DNA from: Prostheceraeus crozeri
Lineage: Eukaryota > Platyhelminthes > Polycladida > Euryleptidae
Direction: 5' to 3'
Assembly (NCBI GenBank): GCA_907163375.1
Contig: CAJQUW010010458.1
Coordinates: forward strand, 248,001-312,000
DNA: 64,000 bases
Made by a program: the position numbers and the translations under genes
The notes under the pieces: generated by a model
The model's database searches: none
Seen by the model: only the letters and a program-made list of their open reading frames with translations
Told to the model about the DNA's origin: nothing
Part shown: positions 29,034 through 42,138 of the stretch, one piece after another
How positions within the stretch are numbered: the first letter of the stretch is position 1
Layout of the letters: every line of letters begins with the position of its first letter

Positions 29034-30090
29034 AGGTTGAATGATGTCAGTGCAATTTCCTTTTCTGATATTATCTTTAGTTTCATTTTCATTCAAGATT
29101 CTAGGTCTATCTAGGTAGAGGCCTTGTAGTATCAAAATTGTTGTTAAGATTTGTTATGAAGATTAAACTGTATCAGATCACTTGTTACATGATAAACATA
29201 CATGTAGCCTCATCAAAATTATCTTATAAGCATGTTCATGCACCACAAATGCCTTAGGTTCCGTTTCCTGTTACAATTCTTGACTATCTTTTTTTAGTGC
29301 TACCTATATAACTCGTAGAGAGATGATTTGTTAGGTTGTCGAGGGCCCTATAGACTAAATTTCAAATTTTACATTTCTTAATCAAATGAAGTCAAAAATT
29401 AAGATTGCAGTAGGCCTAAATCATTTATTCATGCATTTTTTATGCTAGATACTACATGTGTGAAAATTATCCCAGAAAAATCGTCTACCTAATATTTTGT
29501 TGCTTCTGATGGCAATCGATTCAAATTTCATTTATTTCCGCTAATGTCAATTTTTCGTATAAAGTTGTATATTTGATGTAAGAACGACATTCATTGAAAA
29601 GCAAATGGAGTAAGCATGCGTAACGCGTGAATAGAAAATTGCACGAGGACAAGGTTATAATTCATAAATTTGCTTATAATGTAAGCTTACATATAGATGA
29701 ACTGATATATTTGAGTGCCGCTGCATGTACGAGTACGTTGTGATAGTAATCACTAGCGACATCATGTAAATATTCCTATTTTTATTGATACCAGATCAAA
29801 TATCAAAACGAAATTTTCATCGATTCGAAGTGTCAAAATATCTACTCACAGAGCTCCAGCCCTAATAAGTCTGTGTGAAAGGGATAAGTCTACTTATATC
29901 AATGACCGTCATATGAATTATCAGATTATATTCTATTATTATATTATATTCAGATTATGTTATTATGATTCAGATTATCATGTATCTAATGAGCAATGAG
30001 ATGCATGGAACATGTATGATGCGAAAGTATATTGAGCGTCTAAATGCTTTAGATATGAAGCATGTATGTTGATAATATTTTGATTTAATA
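29034..30090. other. No gene seen between repeat and mariner
   Basis: AT-rich sequence with only short chance frames and a small ATTAT/TTATATT microsatellite near 29930-29960. I see no splice-flanked exon. Confidence 0.5.
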
Positions 30091-30196
30091 CAGGGTGTCT
30101 CAGAACTGTGTAGGCAGTTAATACTATTAACTTCTGAGTCAAATAATACAGATATTTATTTCAAACTAACAGTACGGAAAATTTTGTACATGTTTC

Positions 30197-31200
30197 TCAA
30201 CGTAAATGTTCAAAGTGCTGTCCATCGACAGCGATTAATTCATGACAGTGAGAGGTCACAGCGCGACAGACTTTTGAGATGAGATCCATCAGAACGTTTC
30301 TTGCACTTAATGTGATTTTATCTCTCATTTCTTGCACATTGAGAGGACGTGGATTCTTGTAGACTTCGTTTTTTAAATAACCCCAAAAAAAGAAGTCTGA
30401 TGGAGTTAGGTCAGGACTTCTTGGAGGATACTTAATGTCACCACGACGTCCAATCCATGAAGTGATGGCACTGCCAACTCAGGAATTGAGATAACTTCGT
30501 ACAATGGAGTCATAATGAGCTGGAGCTCCAGCCTGTTGAAAGTATGGCAGCTCCTCGTCATTCGGATGCAATCTCCTAATTTCCGATATTACATGGGGAC
30601 GTAGAAGCTCCAGATACTTCTCACCATCCACCTTCCCGTTGAAGAAGAATGGCCCTATCAAGTCGCGCGAAGAAAGATGTCCATACGTTATCACCAAGGA
30701 GCTTAACATCATGCTGTAAAATTTGATGAGGATTCTCTTCAGTCCAGCAGATACTGTTGTGGTGATTGAGTCGACCATTCAATTTAAACGTGGCCTCATC
30801 AGACCATACGATCATGTTTCGAAAGTCTGGATCGGTTACTGTTTCACGCAAAACCATTCACAAAAGTCGACCCGCCTATCAAAGTCACCTTCATTTAATT
30901 CATGCTTAAGTGTTGGGCGGTAAGGTCTGATGTTGCTTTCATAAAGGATTCGCTGAATTGTTGCTCTTGTGAGATTCAAGTCTAAAGCAGCTTGTCTGAT
31001 TGATTTTCTTGAGTCATCACCGAATGCAGAGAAAACTAAATTGACAATGTCATTTGACCGCGCAGTACTTGAACGACTTTTGGGAGGCTTCCAATTGTTC
31101 CTGCGTTCTCCAACTTGTCATGCATTCGGGAGATTGAGTCTCGACGTGGATATTCAGAGTTATAAGTGCTTTTCCATTGTCTCTGGACTTCACAGATATT
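30197..31200 (-). pseudogene. Tc1/mariner transposase pseudogene
   Basis: Recognisable pieces lie in different frames: an N-terminal HTH part (QAALDLNLTRATIQRIL), SDEATFKLNGRLNHHN with the first catalytic Asp, LIGPFFFNGKVDGEKYLELL, FQQAGAPAHYDSIVRSYLNS (Asp of the usual FQQDGAPAH replaced by Ala), then WIGRRGDIKYPPRSPDLTP with the catalytic-region PDL motif and FFFWGYLKNEVY, ending in TGA at 30197. Several frameshifts and the lost Asp make it inactive. Confidence 0.8.
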
Positions 31201-31363
31201 CTCGTATTTAAACTATCACTTTAAATCTTGATTACTTTCTTCAAATGCAAGCCGAATTCACTTGACATGACTAATGTTTATCGGAATATGAAGGATTCAG
31301 ACGACAATTAATGTTAATGAAAATACGGAGAAGCGACTTCACGTATCCGGTGTTATATCGATA

Positions 31364-31554
31364 GAGAGAAAAAAACCAAGTTTCAACGGATACAAAAAAG
31401 AAGAGATATTATTATTATTATACGACGTTTCGCCTTGCAGGCTTGGTCACGTATGAATGTACGGAAAGACACATGAGAGATGAAGTAATACACGTCCTAT
31501 AATAATAATATCTCTTCTTTTTTGTATCCGTTCAAACTTGGTTTTTTTTCTCTC
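31364..31554. mobile_element. Foldback MITE inside the mariner element
   Basis: Inverted arms of about 60 bases (GAGAGAAAAAAACCAAGTTT at the left, its complement at the right, then GTATCCG and ATAATAATATCTCTT) flank a ~70-base core. A TA dinucleotide lies directly outside each arm, a likely target duplication. It postdates the mariner insertion. Confidence 0.8.
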
Positions 31555-31878
31555 TAACAATGAATGTTCATAAAATTCAGATTCAAACAGCTTTCAAGTA
31601 TGAGAAGATCAGCAATAGCGTTTGACATGATGTGCTACACACAGAAATCAAGCAATGGCACCGTAGTTTGCAGTCATTGATGGTGGTTTTTAAACCGCCT
31701 GCATAGGTGTTTTATGCTGCCTTCATAGTTCTGAGACACTCTCAGTCAATTGTTGCATATTTTGACTGTGTGCATCCATCACCCCTTTCAGTGACACTGA
31801 CTTGATCATATTTCATGAATGATAAGAAAACGAAAAATGAAGTTTACTGTATTTGAGATTGTCAAATCTATCATGGGT

Positions 31879-32043
31879 CAAACTGGTTGGAAGTGGATCA
31901 ACGAAGTCTGACCCACGACCCACCTGACCCACGCTAAATGTGACCCACGACCCACCTGACCCACCAATTTTTCGGGAAAACATGACCCACGTGACCCACG
32001 CGATTCTGTGACCCACTTGACCCATGACCCACTTCCAACTCTG
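31879..32043. repeat. GACCCA-rich repeat, right copy
   Basis: This unit begins GGTTGGAAGTGGATCAACG and ends in CCCACTTCCAACTCTG, so it is flanked by its own short inverted ends. In between are about ten GACCCA units. It is related to 28885-29033 and may be an independent copy or the other end of a ~3.2-kb composite. Confidence 0.7.
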
Positions 32044-34391
32044 ATCAAGACAGTGACAGCCAAATGTACGAGGATAAATAATTTGTTTGTATTATACATG
32101 TATTTCGGGACTCCGACTCCGCATCTTTGATTTGCAGCAGCAGCATGCCTACTTCAAACATAAAGGAGCAAAACCCCAGCGGGTTATCGGTGCGCTTCAA
32201 AAACCGGTTTTGTCTGGTTTAAGTTCAAGATTCTTGATCTACAAGATGTGAAAATTAATGTCGATGCTAGCTTCGATTGCTTTTCACTTCACGATAAAGT
32301 CTTCTAATAAATTGCTTTTAAACAAGACATTTAATATTTTATCAAACATGAAAGCATAAGATATGAGACATGCATCAGTTAATATCTTTCATCAAATCAT
32401 CGGAGCTTGAATGAAAGACATGACTGTAAACAAATTCTGTCATGACCTCAATATTTTGTAATCAGAGTCACGGCTTCCATTTTGAAAAATGAAAGACCGC
32501 TTGCCTTTGAGGAAGGAAAATCGTGGATTTACAGAATCAAATCTTTCAGATAACAGGCTTTACTGTGTTTAATTGAGATCAGATAACATATTAAGTTATT
32601 CCATCCGTTCTTTTGTCGTCATGACAAATAGAACAGCTCAGTGTAAACAGTCAAACTGATATCAGATTAAACAGCAAATATTTCAGAACGCATTGAGAAT
32701 TTCCTTTCATAACAACGGTAGGCCAATGATAAATATTCAAGATAAAATTTTAGATTCGTTGGAAGATCGTTAAACTCCGTATCGACGCTGGGTTTTGCAA
32801 GAGATTTATTTGGAAGTTCTTTGATTAAGAATTGCTGTCATTTTCCCGGATTGTCTTAACAAGCATTCATATCTTATGTAATATGCAGAACAATATAGAA
32901 AACGACTTATTTTAATTTTAACAAAGCATAAATCCAAAAAGGCTTAAATTTTTGAATGTATTAAACTTAATGTATACACACAGTCTATACATGCTCGCAA
33001 AGGCATTTGTTGTGGAATTCAGTTAATTATTTAACTTATTAACTCAAATAACTAAGAATTCAGTTAATTTTAGAATATTAGCTATTTTGAAAAATAGCTG
33101 ACAGAGGCCGATTATTCTAAGATTGTGCCTAGTCATGGACAGCTAGATAGTACTCTAGATAATATTCACGATAGTATCCTAGCTGTCTATATTCTAGAAT
33201 TAAGTCATTTCGTTTGAAATCCAACGGATGCCCAAGGTGGTAGCGGAAAATCTGTTCGTTGATTGAACAATTGACGTACATCCTTCTTTTGTGATTTCGA
33301 AAATAAACTTTTAAAACTAATTTCAGGAATATATACCTTTTGTAAAATTATTTTCAAAATATGCGACCTTGATTCGATATTTTACCAGTTAGCTAGTTAA
33401 TTCTAAAATCACTCCGGTCTCTGTCAGGATGCGGTAAACATGCTTAATTGAAAGAAAAACATTTTTCAACAATTTTCGTCAAAATCCATGTTTTCAACAT
33501 GTGCAAACAAGTTTGTGTCTTTTACAGTCCTTGTACTCGATTGAAACAAAGAACAGGCTCATCAATTATATGACTTAATAAAAAATTCATAATTTACAAT
33601 AAAAAATACCGGTAAATTCAAATTCATCAAAATTCAATGAAAATATTTTTCGAAATCGTGATGATTCATCACTATAGTATTTATATAAGGACACTTAATT
33701 TGACCGCTTGTTTCTTTGAACGTGTCAGTGAAAGTCTCAATAGCCATGTAAAATACTTGCTGACTATTATAGGCATGTTTACCTATCGGCCACTGGCACA
33801 GCTGCCTATAAGTGAATAGTTCATCAAAAGGAAGTTTTCGTAGGCCTATGTGCATCATCCATGTTTCGTTTCTAAATTTCCAGAACCTGGTCTGCAGTGA
33901 AAGATTCTAATTTCTGCCGACGTTTCGGGTCGGCCTTCTCAAGCTATTCCGCACTTTAGTTTCGCCTTGAGAGTCGAAAAATCGGAAAATTTATAGGACT
34001 TTAATTAATTAGACTTAATTTTTGGGGAAAATTCGATATTCGTTCATAATGATCAATTAAGAACTGCCTACTTAAAATTGTTTTCAGTTTACTATAAATA
34101 TATTATCAATACATTAATATATTATCAAAACTATAAATACATTATCAATAACAAGCTCTGAATTTCCACAATCATAACCCCATGGATTCTCTTCGGTACG
34201 TACTATATTCTATATACAATGATCTGCATGTAGGCCGGTAGTCATAAACCATATGATCCTGTGTGAAAAAGGGAACTTGAACTATTACACCATCTAGACT
34301 TCTACAGGATTTCTGCATTGAAACAAAAAATCATCATATTTCGTCAAACTATTTATTGAGTACAAAAGCTACATACAAAAAATGTCTAATT
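32044..34391. other. Intergenic region downstream of LSM6
   Basis: I see no gene. Near 33095-33430 there are inverted matches (CTGACAGAGGCCG against CCGGTCTCTGTCAG) that hint at an old foldback element. Near 33921 CCGACGTTTCGGGTCGG is typical of a dispersed repeat end. The LSM6 poly(A) signal (AATAAA on the minus strand) is at 34352-34357, about 35 bases past the stop. Confidence 0.5.
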
Positions 34392-34429
34392 TTAAACACG
34401 AGCCCGCTTCGTTGTGCTAATGTAAAGTA
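34392..34429 (-). CDS. LSM6: LSM6 exon 3 (C-terminus)
   Basis: After an acceptor CTTTCAG the exon encodes VLYISTTKRARV and stops at TAA 34392. It completes the conserved VLYIS strand of the Sm fold. The first base of the Val codon comes from exon 2. Confidence 0.93.
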
Positions 34430-34489
34430 CTGAAAGGAAAATAAATCACATCAATGAAGAATTTTTGCTGACCAAAATCAAACTCTTAC

Positions 34490-34603
34490 CATTGTTGCCA
34501 CGGATGAAGGCGTCCCCATACTTATTCTTCAATTGGCCGTTGACATATTCTTCTGTTTGTTCCAAAGCAATGTTCATGTAACCATCGAGACAGGCCAACA
34601 CTC
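34490..34603 (-). CDS. LSM6: LSM6 exon 2
   Basis: This 114-base exon lies between acceptor ATTGCAG and donor GTAAGA. It encodes GVLACLDGYMNIALEQTEEY followed by NGQLKNKYGDAFIRGNN, the highly conserved Sm1/Sm2 part of LSm6. Phases match the neighbouring exons. Confidence 0.97.
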
Positions 34604-36930
34604 CTGCAATATTATGCGTCTCAGTTAGGTAATGTTTGGATGGGCAGACAGCAATAATTGAAACATGACATGTTCGCATTAAGAGAAGACTAACATTTCA
34701 CTGGAGATTATCTAATAGGTGTTACATTAACCAGAGCAACTGATCTGCACTCTCACACTGAAGCTTCCTATGAGTTTCGCTTCACTTACATGCATGTAAT
34801 TCTTTTTCCTCATAAGCATTGCTCCCTGCCTAAATTTAGACAAAATTTCGCAACATTGAACGAAAAATGCACACTAGCGTGGCATGAGCTCTCGACTAAT
34901 TTTTAAGTTGAATTGACGCGAATAACATCATCGATTAGTAAGAATTCTCAAGAGCATTGTATTGTCTATTTCATCGTCAGGCTGCTGAAAAGCAGCAAAA
35001 AGATCAAATTTGCAAACATTAAGTAGTAAAGCATTATTTTATTAAATATCTCAAGCTAATTACTATTGACATTAATAATTATTTACACATTTTCCTTCAA
35101 AACTCGGGTAGGTCGGTCGGAAAGACTGAGGATTTCAGTCAGTGTTGCATGATCAGTGACTGCAATAGGTAATGCGTGAAGATGGACGTTGCAAATACTC
35201 ACATTGTTGTCTTATGTTCACCTTGCACTTTGAGAAAAGTAGCGTTGTCTATCTGGACTGTTCTATCCATAATTAAATAGGTGCCTTTGTAAATTGAATG
35301 GGATTTTGCGAGCAGGTAGATTAATTAGGGGAAACCGATGGAAAATCTTCCGATTTCATTTGTCTGTCCTGCTAACTGATTTCTGGGCTCTATTGTTTCT
35401 ACTTTTTGTGTCAAAAGAGAAGGCTGCGGAAGTTTTTACGAATTGGCGATGCCATGGAAGCAGACAATTCAATATGATAGATCAAAGGAGTCATGAAATG
35501 CATTTGATAAAATACTATCCAGTAATTAATGCTGTCAGGCAAATTCCGGACTTATAATAACTTTATCATTTTTGCAATTTCTTGATGACCAGTGCGGAGC
35601 AGCTTGATTAAATATATGTATTTGGTTTAAGAGTAATCTCTCCCGAAAGCAGTGCAGCATATTTATCCAAATCCTCCCTCTTGCTTTCTCTACCATGCTA
35701 TAACTGAATCTAAAAGAATAAAAAAAAATCGTGAAAATTGTGTGAAATCTTAGTCAGATTTCAATTGTGACTTTATTGTGGAGAACTTGGAGTTGGATCA
35801 ACCACATTCATAAACTCAGATTTTCACCATAATTGGTGATCCGCATAATTTCTCAGACCAAAAGCATCTAAGGCATTTCAAACTAGAAATTCGTGGACAG
35901 TTCATAACCACAGGCACATTCTGTAATTCAAATTCTCGAAAATTCAATCTACAAATACACTTGTGTCATTTTCCTGATGAATAAGTGACTGCATACAGCA
36001 GTAAAAAAGGGAGAGTTGTCTCGGCGAAAGTAGCCGAGACAAAATTAAGACGCACGTATTAGAAAGATGTTCGAGTCTTGAACAATGGATCTCGGAATAT
36101 CAATGTAATCTCATTTAACAAAAGGTTTACAGGATGGCGGCCCGATTTCAAGCTTCGAATTGCCAGGCTATTTCATCGAATTTCCGCGATATTTTCTGTA
36201 TTGACCACGTATGTTTTTCCAACTACAATGCTCAAAAATTATCGGGACTCTTTAATATATTCTATCAAACAATATGAGACACTTCCTGTTTGAAACTATG
36301 CTCATTTTAACTTAGTGGTAAATTAATCAGAAATGGGATTTTCGGGCTATTTCAGGGCAATTGCATATTCCGCTAAAATTTAAGGGCGATTCCCGTGTTC
36401 CAACAAAAAAAATCCCGGGCGATTCCCGGACTCGGCCGACAACCTGGGTTTAATATTATCCATGTATTGAAAATTTATGACTTCTCAAATTGCGGAAGTT
36501 ATGATATGTTTACTCCCCAGTTTACTACATTTCTGTAAATTCTCATACTTCGCTGAACCTTTAATGAAATGAAATCTTCTAATGCTTGTTTATCATCTGA
36601 TTCTGCACATTTTCAGCTTAATTTCTCCATGGTTCACACATTGCGTATAAAGCGGTGTCTATATTGTGCATATTGGGGTGAAGTAGATCTCGGCAATCTA
36701 GTTTACCCAACTAATGTGAAAATTTTCTTTTATCATTTAATACTAGTATTGCATGCGGTCCTTCAAGAATTATGTTTTCTCACGGTATTCATTATTTTAT
36801 GCTACTTTAGCATGCCCAAATTTCCGACTTTCAGCCAATTCTATCTTTTATAGAGAACTTTCACATTCAAAATTATTTTTATGCTCGATTTATTCACCTA
36901 AATTGATCTAAAATGAAAAGAATAACGTTT

Positions 36931-37085
36931 TAATGTCACTACTCCCCCAGCGTCTTGGATAGTGCAGACAAAGTTAGACTTTTGGGTTCAGATGCCCTTC
37001 CTGTCGACTTCCTATACCCTGTGGTGGCTCGACCTGAAGATTGCTGGGCCAAACACATGATCTCTGCGCACGGAGACCACATCCT
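36931..37085 (-). mobile_element. Truncated tRNA-derived SINE copy
   Basis: Similar to 38888-39072: both share CAGATGCCCTTCCTG-like and CGACTTCC stretches and the B-box-like AGGTCGAGCC on the minus strand. The tRNA-like head with the A box is mostly missing here. Confidence 0.55.
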
Positions 37086-37569
37086 TAACGTCACATATCT
37101 GATCTTTAAAGTTTGATGCAAATATAGAAGATATATGATATATATAGATGATACAAATAATAGAAGCAGAAAGTTGATCCAACTACCCTAGTAAGCGAAT
37201 TTGCGATATCGGAACAGTTAGTATTTATTCCTGCCACTTCTGACCAAATTGTTGAATTCGCTAAAAGAGACAAACATTCATTTGAAGGCAAAGTTAGTGT
37301 CTGTTCTTATATATCAACTTCCTCAAGTTATTTGCTAAATTTAAACGAAAGCGGACATTAACACATATTCGAACTATTTAACAGCTAGAAATCAATCAAC
37401 ACCTGAACATTTACCAACTAATAGATACAAATTAGCAAGCTGGTACGAATCACTTAGCTGTTAGAAATAATATTAATATGCGCATGTTCACTAGATGAAA
37501 ACGTCATCAAAAATGCCTTGAAAATGATTCATTAGAAAGTTTCTTTGCTTTCATACACCTAACTCTTCC

Positions 37570-37905
37570 CGCTTTAACGGCCATTCTTCCTCGCTGCGTG
37601 GGGGTTGCCGGTGGATCCGCATCACAGTTGTCTCCATCTCGCCCTGTCTTCGGCATCCGCCTTCGTCAGTCCGACTGCTCGCATGTCCTATCCACCACTT
37701 GAATTCACGTCATTCTAGGTCTGCCTCTCCCTCTCGCACGAACCACTTTCGATCTTCCACAGAACATGATCCAACCGCTTCAAACGCCCCTTTCTCAACC
37801 ACTTCAAAACACCCTCGTTGCCGACGTCGAATTCGCTCCTTCATTTCCGAACAGTTCATCACCTAGATAGCAAAACTTGTCCAACCTCTTCAAACATACG
37901 CCGCC
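37570..37905 (-). mobile_element. LINE 3' fragment (reverse-transcriptase C-terminus)
   Basis: The segment is richer in G+C than its surroundings. Read on the minus strand with a few stops it gives GRGRPRMT, VVDRTCEQSD and ADAEDRARWRQL-like sequence in shifted frames, the C-terminal end typical of non-LTR reverse transcriptases of the RTE or similar kind. It is old and inactive. Confidence 0.5.
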
Positions 37906-38137
37906 TTTAGAATTAATCTAAATATACGTGTCCTCAGCAAGTTGAAATTTAATAAACGATGCTCACTGCTGTCTTGCACTCTTGCACCATGCTTTACAAA
38001 ATGGGAAATTCTAGAGGAATGAAAACAGAGCCATCTTCTGAATTCAGGGTTGCACATGATGCTTTCTACAAATAAAAATCCTGCCGTTCCCCCAAGTGGA
38101 TATTCTACTCATCAGTGTTCACCATGTTGTCACTTAC

Positions 38138-38228
38138 CTCGATAATCCACTCCAGAATTCAATTTAACGACAACGGGCCGTCCAGTAATTTGCTTCAAGA
38201 AATCGCTTGGAGTTTGTTTTCGGCTCAT
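38138..38228 (-). CDS. LSM6: LSM6 exon 1, start of U6 snRNA-associated Sm-like protein
   Basis: ATG 38226-38228 opens MSRKQTPSDFLKQITGRP and continues VVVKLNSGVDYR, ending with the first base of a Gly codon at a GTAAGT donor. Joined to exons 2 and 3 it gives exactly 80 residues, the length of animal LSm6. LSm6 is part of the LSm2-8 ring on U6 snRNA in the nucleus and the LSm1-7 ring of cytoplasmic mRNA decay. An acceptor (TTTTTCAG) 11 bases before the ATG shows that a non-coding exon lies upstream. All residues expected of the Sm fold are present, so this is an intact host gene and the best evidence for an animal genome. Confidence 0.97.
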
Positions 38229-38239
38229 AATTGTCAGAT

Positions 38240-38887
38240 CTGAAAAATGAAAGACATTCACTTCAATAGTTTGCTTGAATGAAGCGCTTTTCCACTACAA
38301 CTTGCCATTAGTTCATCACACACATGTATACTGAAAGCATCAAACTTCAAAAATTTTAGAGCGTTGGGCAAATAAATGTCGATGATTATAAATCGCAGGC
38401 GAAGATGAAGAAGCTGTGTGACTTTTCCTGTCAGTAAACAATGGATGTACATTTTTGCGAAAGAAGTTCATAACTCAATTACGAATAATTAGAATTCGAA
38501 TTTTGTGTTGCAGTTAAGACGACTGCATTTTTAAAAGCAACTTAGAATTCAGTAAATTATGTAATTGATTGGACAAATTGCAAACTAGCTGAAAAAGAGA
38601 CCATTGCTTTGCTAGCTAGTAACAAGGAAAATCAAATTGCATGTTGCATGTTTTCAAGATAGGGGGTTGACCCCCTAACCTAGAGAAAAAGAGACAATTA
38701 ACGAGGAGCAACAGCATGGGTTCTAGAAACTTATCTAGTACTTATTCAGTTCTAGAAATCACTTGATTGCATAAGAAGCGGGTGATCATCTATCAGGAAA
38801 CAGAGGTCTTGGTTCATTCATAATGCTCATTATGGGAAACCACAAAGTATCGATACATGCTGATCACTTTGTTGATAGCATGAATGA
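38240..38887 (-). other. LSM6: Probable 5'-UTR intron of LSM6
   Basis: The sequence upstream of the coding exon begins with a splice acceptor and holds no coding signal I can support. A GGGGGTTGACCCCC palindrome lies near 38662-38675. Confidence 0.4.
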
Positions 38888-39072
38888 ATGGTTTAACGTC
38901 ACTATTCCCCCCTTACTGGGGGCTTGGACGGTGTTAACATAGACAGACGTTGACTAGAGCGTCGTGATCTTTTAGTCCGGATGCCCTTCCTGCCGACTTC
39001 CAATGACACTTTCGGGGCTCGACCTCTGTACCAGAAGATCGCTAGGCCAAGCACTTAACCACTGTACCGGGA
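38888..39072 (-). mobile_element. tRNA-derived SINE
   Basis: On the minus strand it begins CCGGTACAGTGGTTAAGTGC, an A-box-like head, with a B-box-like AGGTCGAGCCCCG about 40 bases later, followed by a body with GGAAGTCGGCAGGAAGGGCA and CCCCCAGTAAGGGGGG. A shorter relative lies at 36931-37085. The internal Pol III promoter layout and the two copies support a SINE. Confidence 0.65.
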
Positions 39073-40788
39073 AACCACAAAGCGTTGATGCGCACTGATC
39101 ACTTTTTTAATACTATTCATCAAGAAATCATAAGTCCATTCGGGCGTCACTGGAAGCCCGGAGATTCGCCTGACGATGGCCTTCTGCCAATGACTTCGTG
39201 GTTTCTCATAATGAGCCTTTTTAGCAAGTTATTTGTAAATTACATGCAACTGCTTAGTATTGCAAGCTACAAGTGGTACATTTTTCTATTATTGCCACAC
39301 CGGTTTCAAATACCGTGGTGTCCCATAATCAGTGGCCAGAAGACAACGAACGGACAGGATTAAATCACACAATTTTGGCACATTTAATTGCTAGCAATGT
39401 TCCCGCCGGTATCATTTCAACCCGATTTTTTTTGGAAAACAAATAGTATGAATTAATGGTTTAACGTCATCATTTTATAAATTGACGGATTTCGCGGTCT
39501 AATTGCACCATACATATCTAAACGAGCGTAGTTGAACTTGACCTTTTGCTGCGGAGATACTCGTGTTTTTGTAATCAGATCTTTCAATAGGAATCCTTGC
39601 GAGCGGTGTTTTCTTCCTTTAAGACTATAAAGAGACTAGTAAAAGGGAAAGGAAAAGAAATCATTCTCAGACACAGGACATTTCCATTAGGTCGATTGGT
39701 TAATTCATTTGATAAAACGAAGTCGATAAAACAGGTCGATAAAACGAAGTAAAATCTGCGATAGAAGTTAGGAACACATTGAATTTAAATTTGAAGATTA
39801 AATAAATTGACAGAATTGCTTCTATATCGGCATGATTACTTTCTCCCAGACGAAGCCTGATCATTAAGATAAATGTTCACATGAACCTGCACCTACCGTT
39901 TATTCCTTACAACAGAACGCATAGCTTTGATGTGACATGGGAATCGTCGATTCTAACAATAAACGAGCTGAGTGTAAGACTGGATTTAGCACGATGTTAT
40001 GAATGCACGTCAGTTTTCATTTTCTTTCGACTCTAATCACTAAGCTCCGACCGAAATCCCACCTTTCACAAAGCACCTGTTAATGGACACCTAAATTTAG
40101 CAACGCCATGATTCCTGCCTTGTGTCTTTTTATCTGAAAAATGGCGTAAATCTCAGCAAATGCTAAGGAGAATTATTCGCAGCCATCCGGGTTGAAAACT
40201 GATCCTAATGTACGTTTCATTTACTGCCGTCGTCGCTGAGGTCGTTAAATAAGATGACTTTCATCACCGCGTTCTGAGCTGATGTTCCCTGGCGACTGCA
40301 GTCTGACAGTTATTGTCTTTGGCAGACATTAGACGATGGAAAGATGACTTGAGAAAAAGAACATGATCGCATGAAGTTGAGTAATAATGATTCTGAGACC
40401 AAACTTCATAATCGCCTTACTGATATGAGAATGTTAGAACAGCATTGTCGATAGACTGGAAAATCAATAGAGAGAAAATTCTCACAACTTGTTAAGTTTT
40501 GTAGAGCGTAGACTATTTACTATCTCTCCTGCGAGATATGGAGCCAATCTTTCACATAGCCAACTGAATTCAGCTTATGATTTATCAAATTACCATAGCA
40601 CGCGGAAGCAAAGAAAATCGTCCTTCGAGAAATGCAAGGGAAGTTTTATCCCATGCAAGTGAGAATTTCTTTCTAAATCTTGATTTACACTATTCAAAGT
40701 TTCATTAGCATCTCCAAACAGAACCATGAATTGATGTTCATGAAAATTACATGCATTATGTTATGGATAATGTACATCGCAATTACCA
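39073..40788. other. No gene seen
   Basis: AT-rich non-coding sequence with short chance frames only. AATGGTTTAACGTCATC near 39450 echoes the end of the SINE family. Confidence 0.45.
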
Positions 40789-40962
40789 AGTTAGTGGAAT
40801 TTTGACGGGCGTTCATTAAATATCACTTTAAGCACACTACTGTCAAATCACCTAAGTTAGTGCGCCTGCAAAAAGCAGTACTAACTTCGGTGATCTGCCA
40901 GTAGTATGCTTACAGTGATATTTAATGAACGACCGTCGAAATTCCACTAACTTGGTAATTGC
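40789..40962. mobile_element. Near-palindromic MITE, 174 bp
   Basis: The left arm starts GCAATTACCAAGTTAGTGGA and the right arm is its complement over about 80 bases, sharing CGTTCATTAAATATCACT and AAGTTAGT. Only a few mismatches separate the arms. Confidence 0.85.
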
Positions 40963-41061
40963 AAATCTCAAATTTACCCGGGCATGACTGCAACTTTAAA
41001 TGGAGAGTTTGTGTTGATGTTGAGAGATGTGAACTAGAGGTGTATAGTGTGGGAAACTTAC

Positions 41062-41185
41062 CCTCAACATGACAGGAAGTTTTAAAGCCAAAACACGACA
41101 GGACACACGACTGCGCTGCTTGAACACGACACGAACTTCACACCACCTACATCTAACACGAAAGTTGTCTGTTGAGTAACTCACT
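41062..41185 (-). other. Candidate non-coding first exon (possibly LSM6)
   Basis: A good donor (GAGG|GTAAGTTT on the minus strand) follows sequence without a frame. It is the first plausible donor upstream of the LSM6 acceptor at 38240, about 2.8 kb away. The link is inference only. Confidence 0.25.
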
Positions 41186-42138
41186 GGAGGAGGATACTAC
41201 AACAGCTTAAAGAATTACAAAGTAATTTGAAAAGTAGTTCCGTGATTAATGTCAAAACGCTTTAGACCGGCTAGTGATTTACCATAGAGCTGCTTATCAA
41301 TCTGCTCTGTACTCTTCAGGACACCGCTTGTTGATGGTGACAAACCCCGCTGTTGAAAATCCACTTCCGCTTGTAGCGAAACTGGCTGGGGTGGCAACAA
41401 TAAATGGTGTGCACTTCTCCGTTATAATTATGATACTGGACAGTGCACTCGACCCGCCACCAGACTGAGGGCTCACACAGGAGGTAGATAACCCTCGCGG
41501 TTCGGCCAAGTATTGGTCAATTGTATGCATAGCATTGGTCTTTATCCAACCCATAGAGTAGGTATATTAGGCAGAGTGATAACTCCGCATTTATTAACCC
41601 TTATCAGGCCGGCCTTCCATAAAGCCGTTGTTGGCCAACGTGTTACAAAATGTAACAAATATTATTTCCAATAAATACTGCTTCATGGGTGTCACGTGTC
41701 AATTCTAGATGATTTGAAAGCATATTTATGTTGAATACTTGCAGTGGGAGGCATAAATGACTAATATACATACATGTTGGCTTATAACTTACAGATAGCA
41801 GTAGAGATACCGTCAAATAATGACATCACGCGTAATCGAAGTCTCTTGCGAATATAATGTATGATTTCATGTGAGTGATGTAGCATAGATTTCATTATTG
41901 CTGTCAATGCGCGAACGGTGCATGTAGATATTCCTATGTCGTATATATTCGTATATTTCTATGTACGTGCAATAATGAGCTCAATATTCAAATGTTTCAA
42001 ACAATGCTATTATATACGCAATGTTATGCATGGTATTGTGCGTTTGTTATTGATTGATTCAGACATCAATAGCTATCATTTTTTGAATTTATTTGAAAGC
42101 AGCTAAAATATCTTGCTTGATTTACTCCATTGCTATAC

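Larger units (their letters stand above)
30091..31744 (-). mobile_element. Tc1/mariner-superfamily element with eroded TIRs
   Basis: The left end reads CAGGGTGTCTCAGAACTGTG after a TA. The right end at about 31717-31744 is its imperfect inverse, with GTGTCTCAGAACT and AGGCAG shared. The element encodes a degenerate transposase on the minus strand and contains a nested MITE at 31364-31554. Confidence 0.75.
34604..38137 (-). other. LSM6: LSM6 intron 1 with repeat fragments
   Basis: This 3534-base intron has GTAAGT and GCAG ends. It contains a truncated SINE at 36931-37085 and a LINE fragment at 37570-37905; no other gene is seen. The intron between exons 2 and 3 is only 60 bases. Confidence 0.8.
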
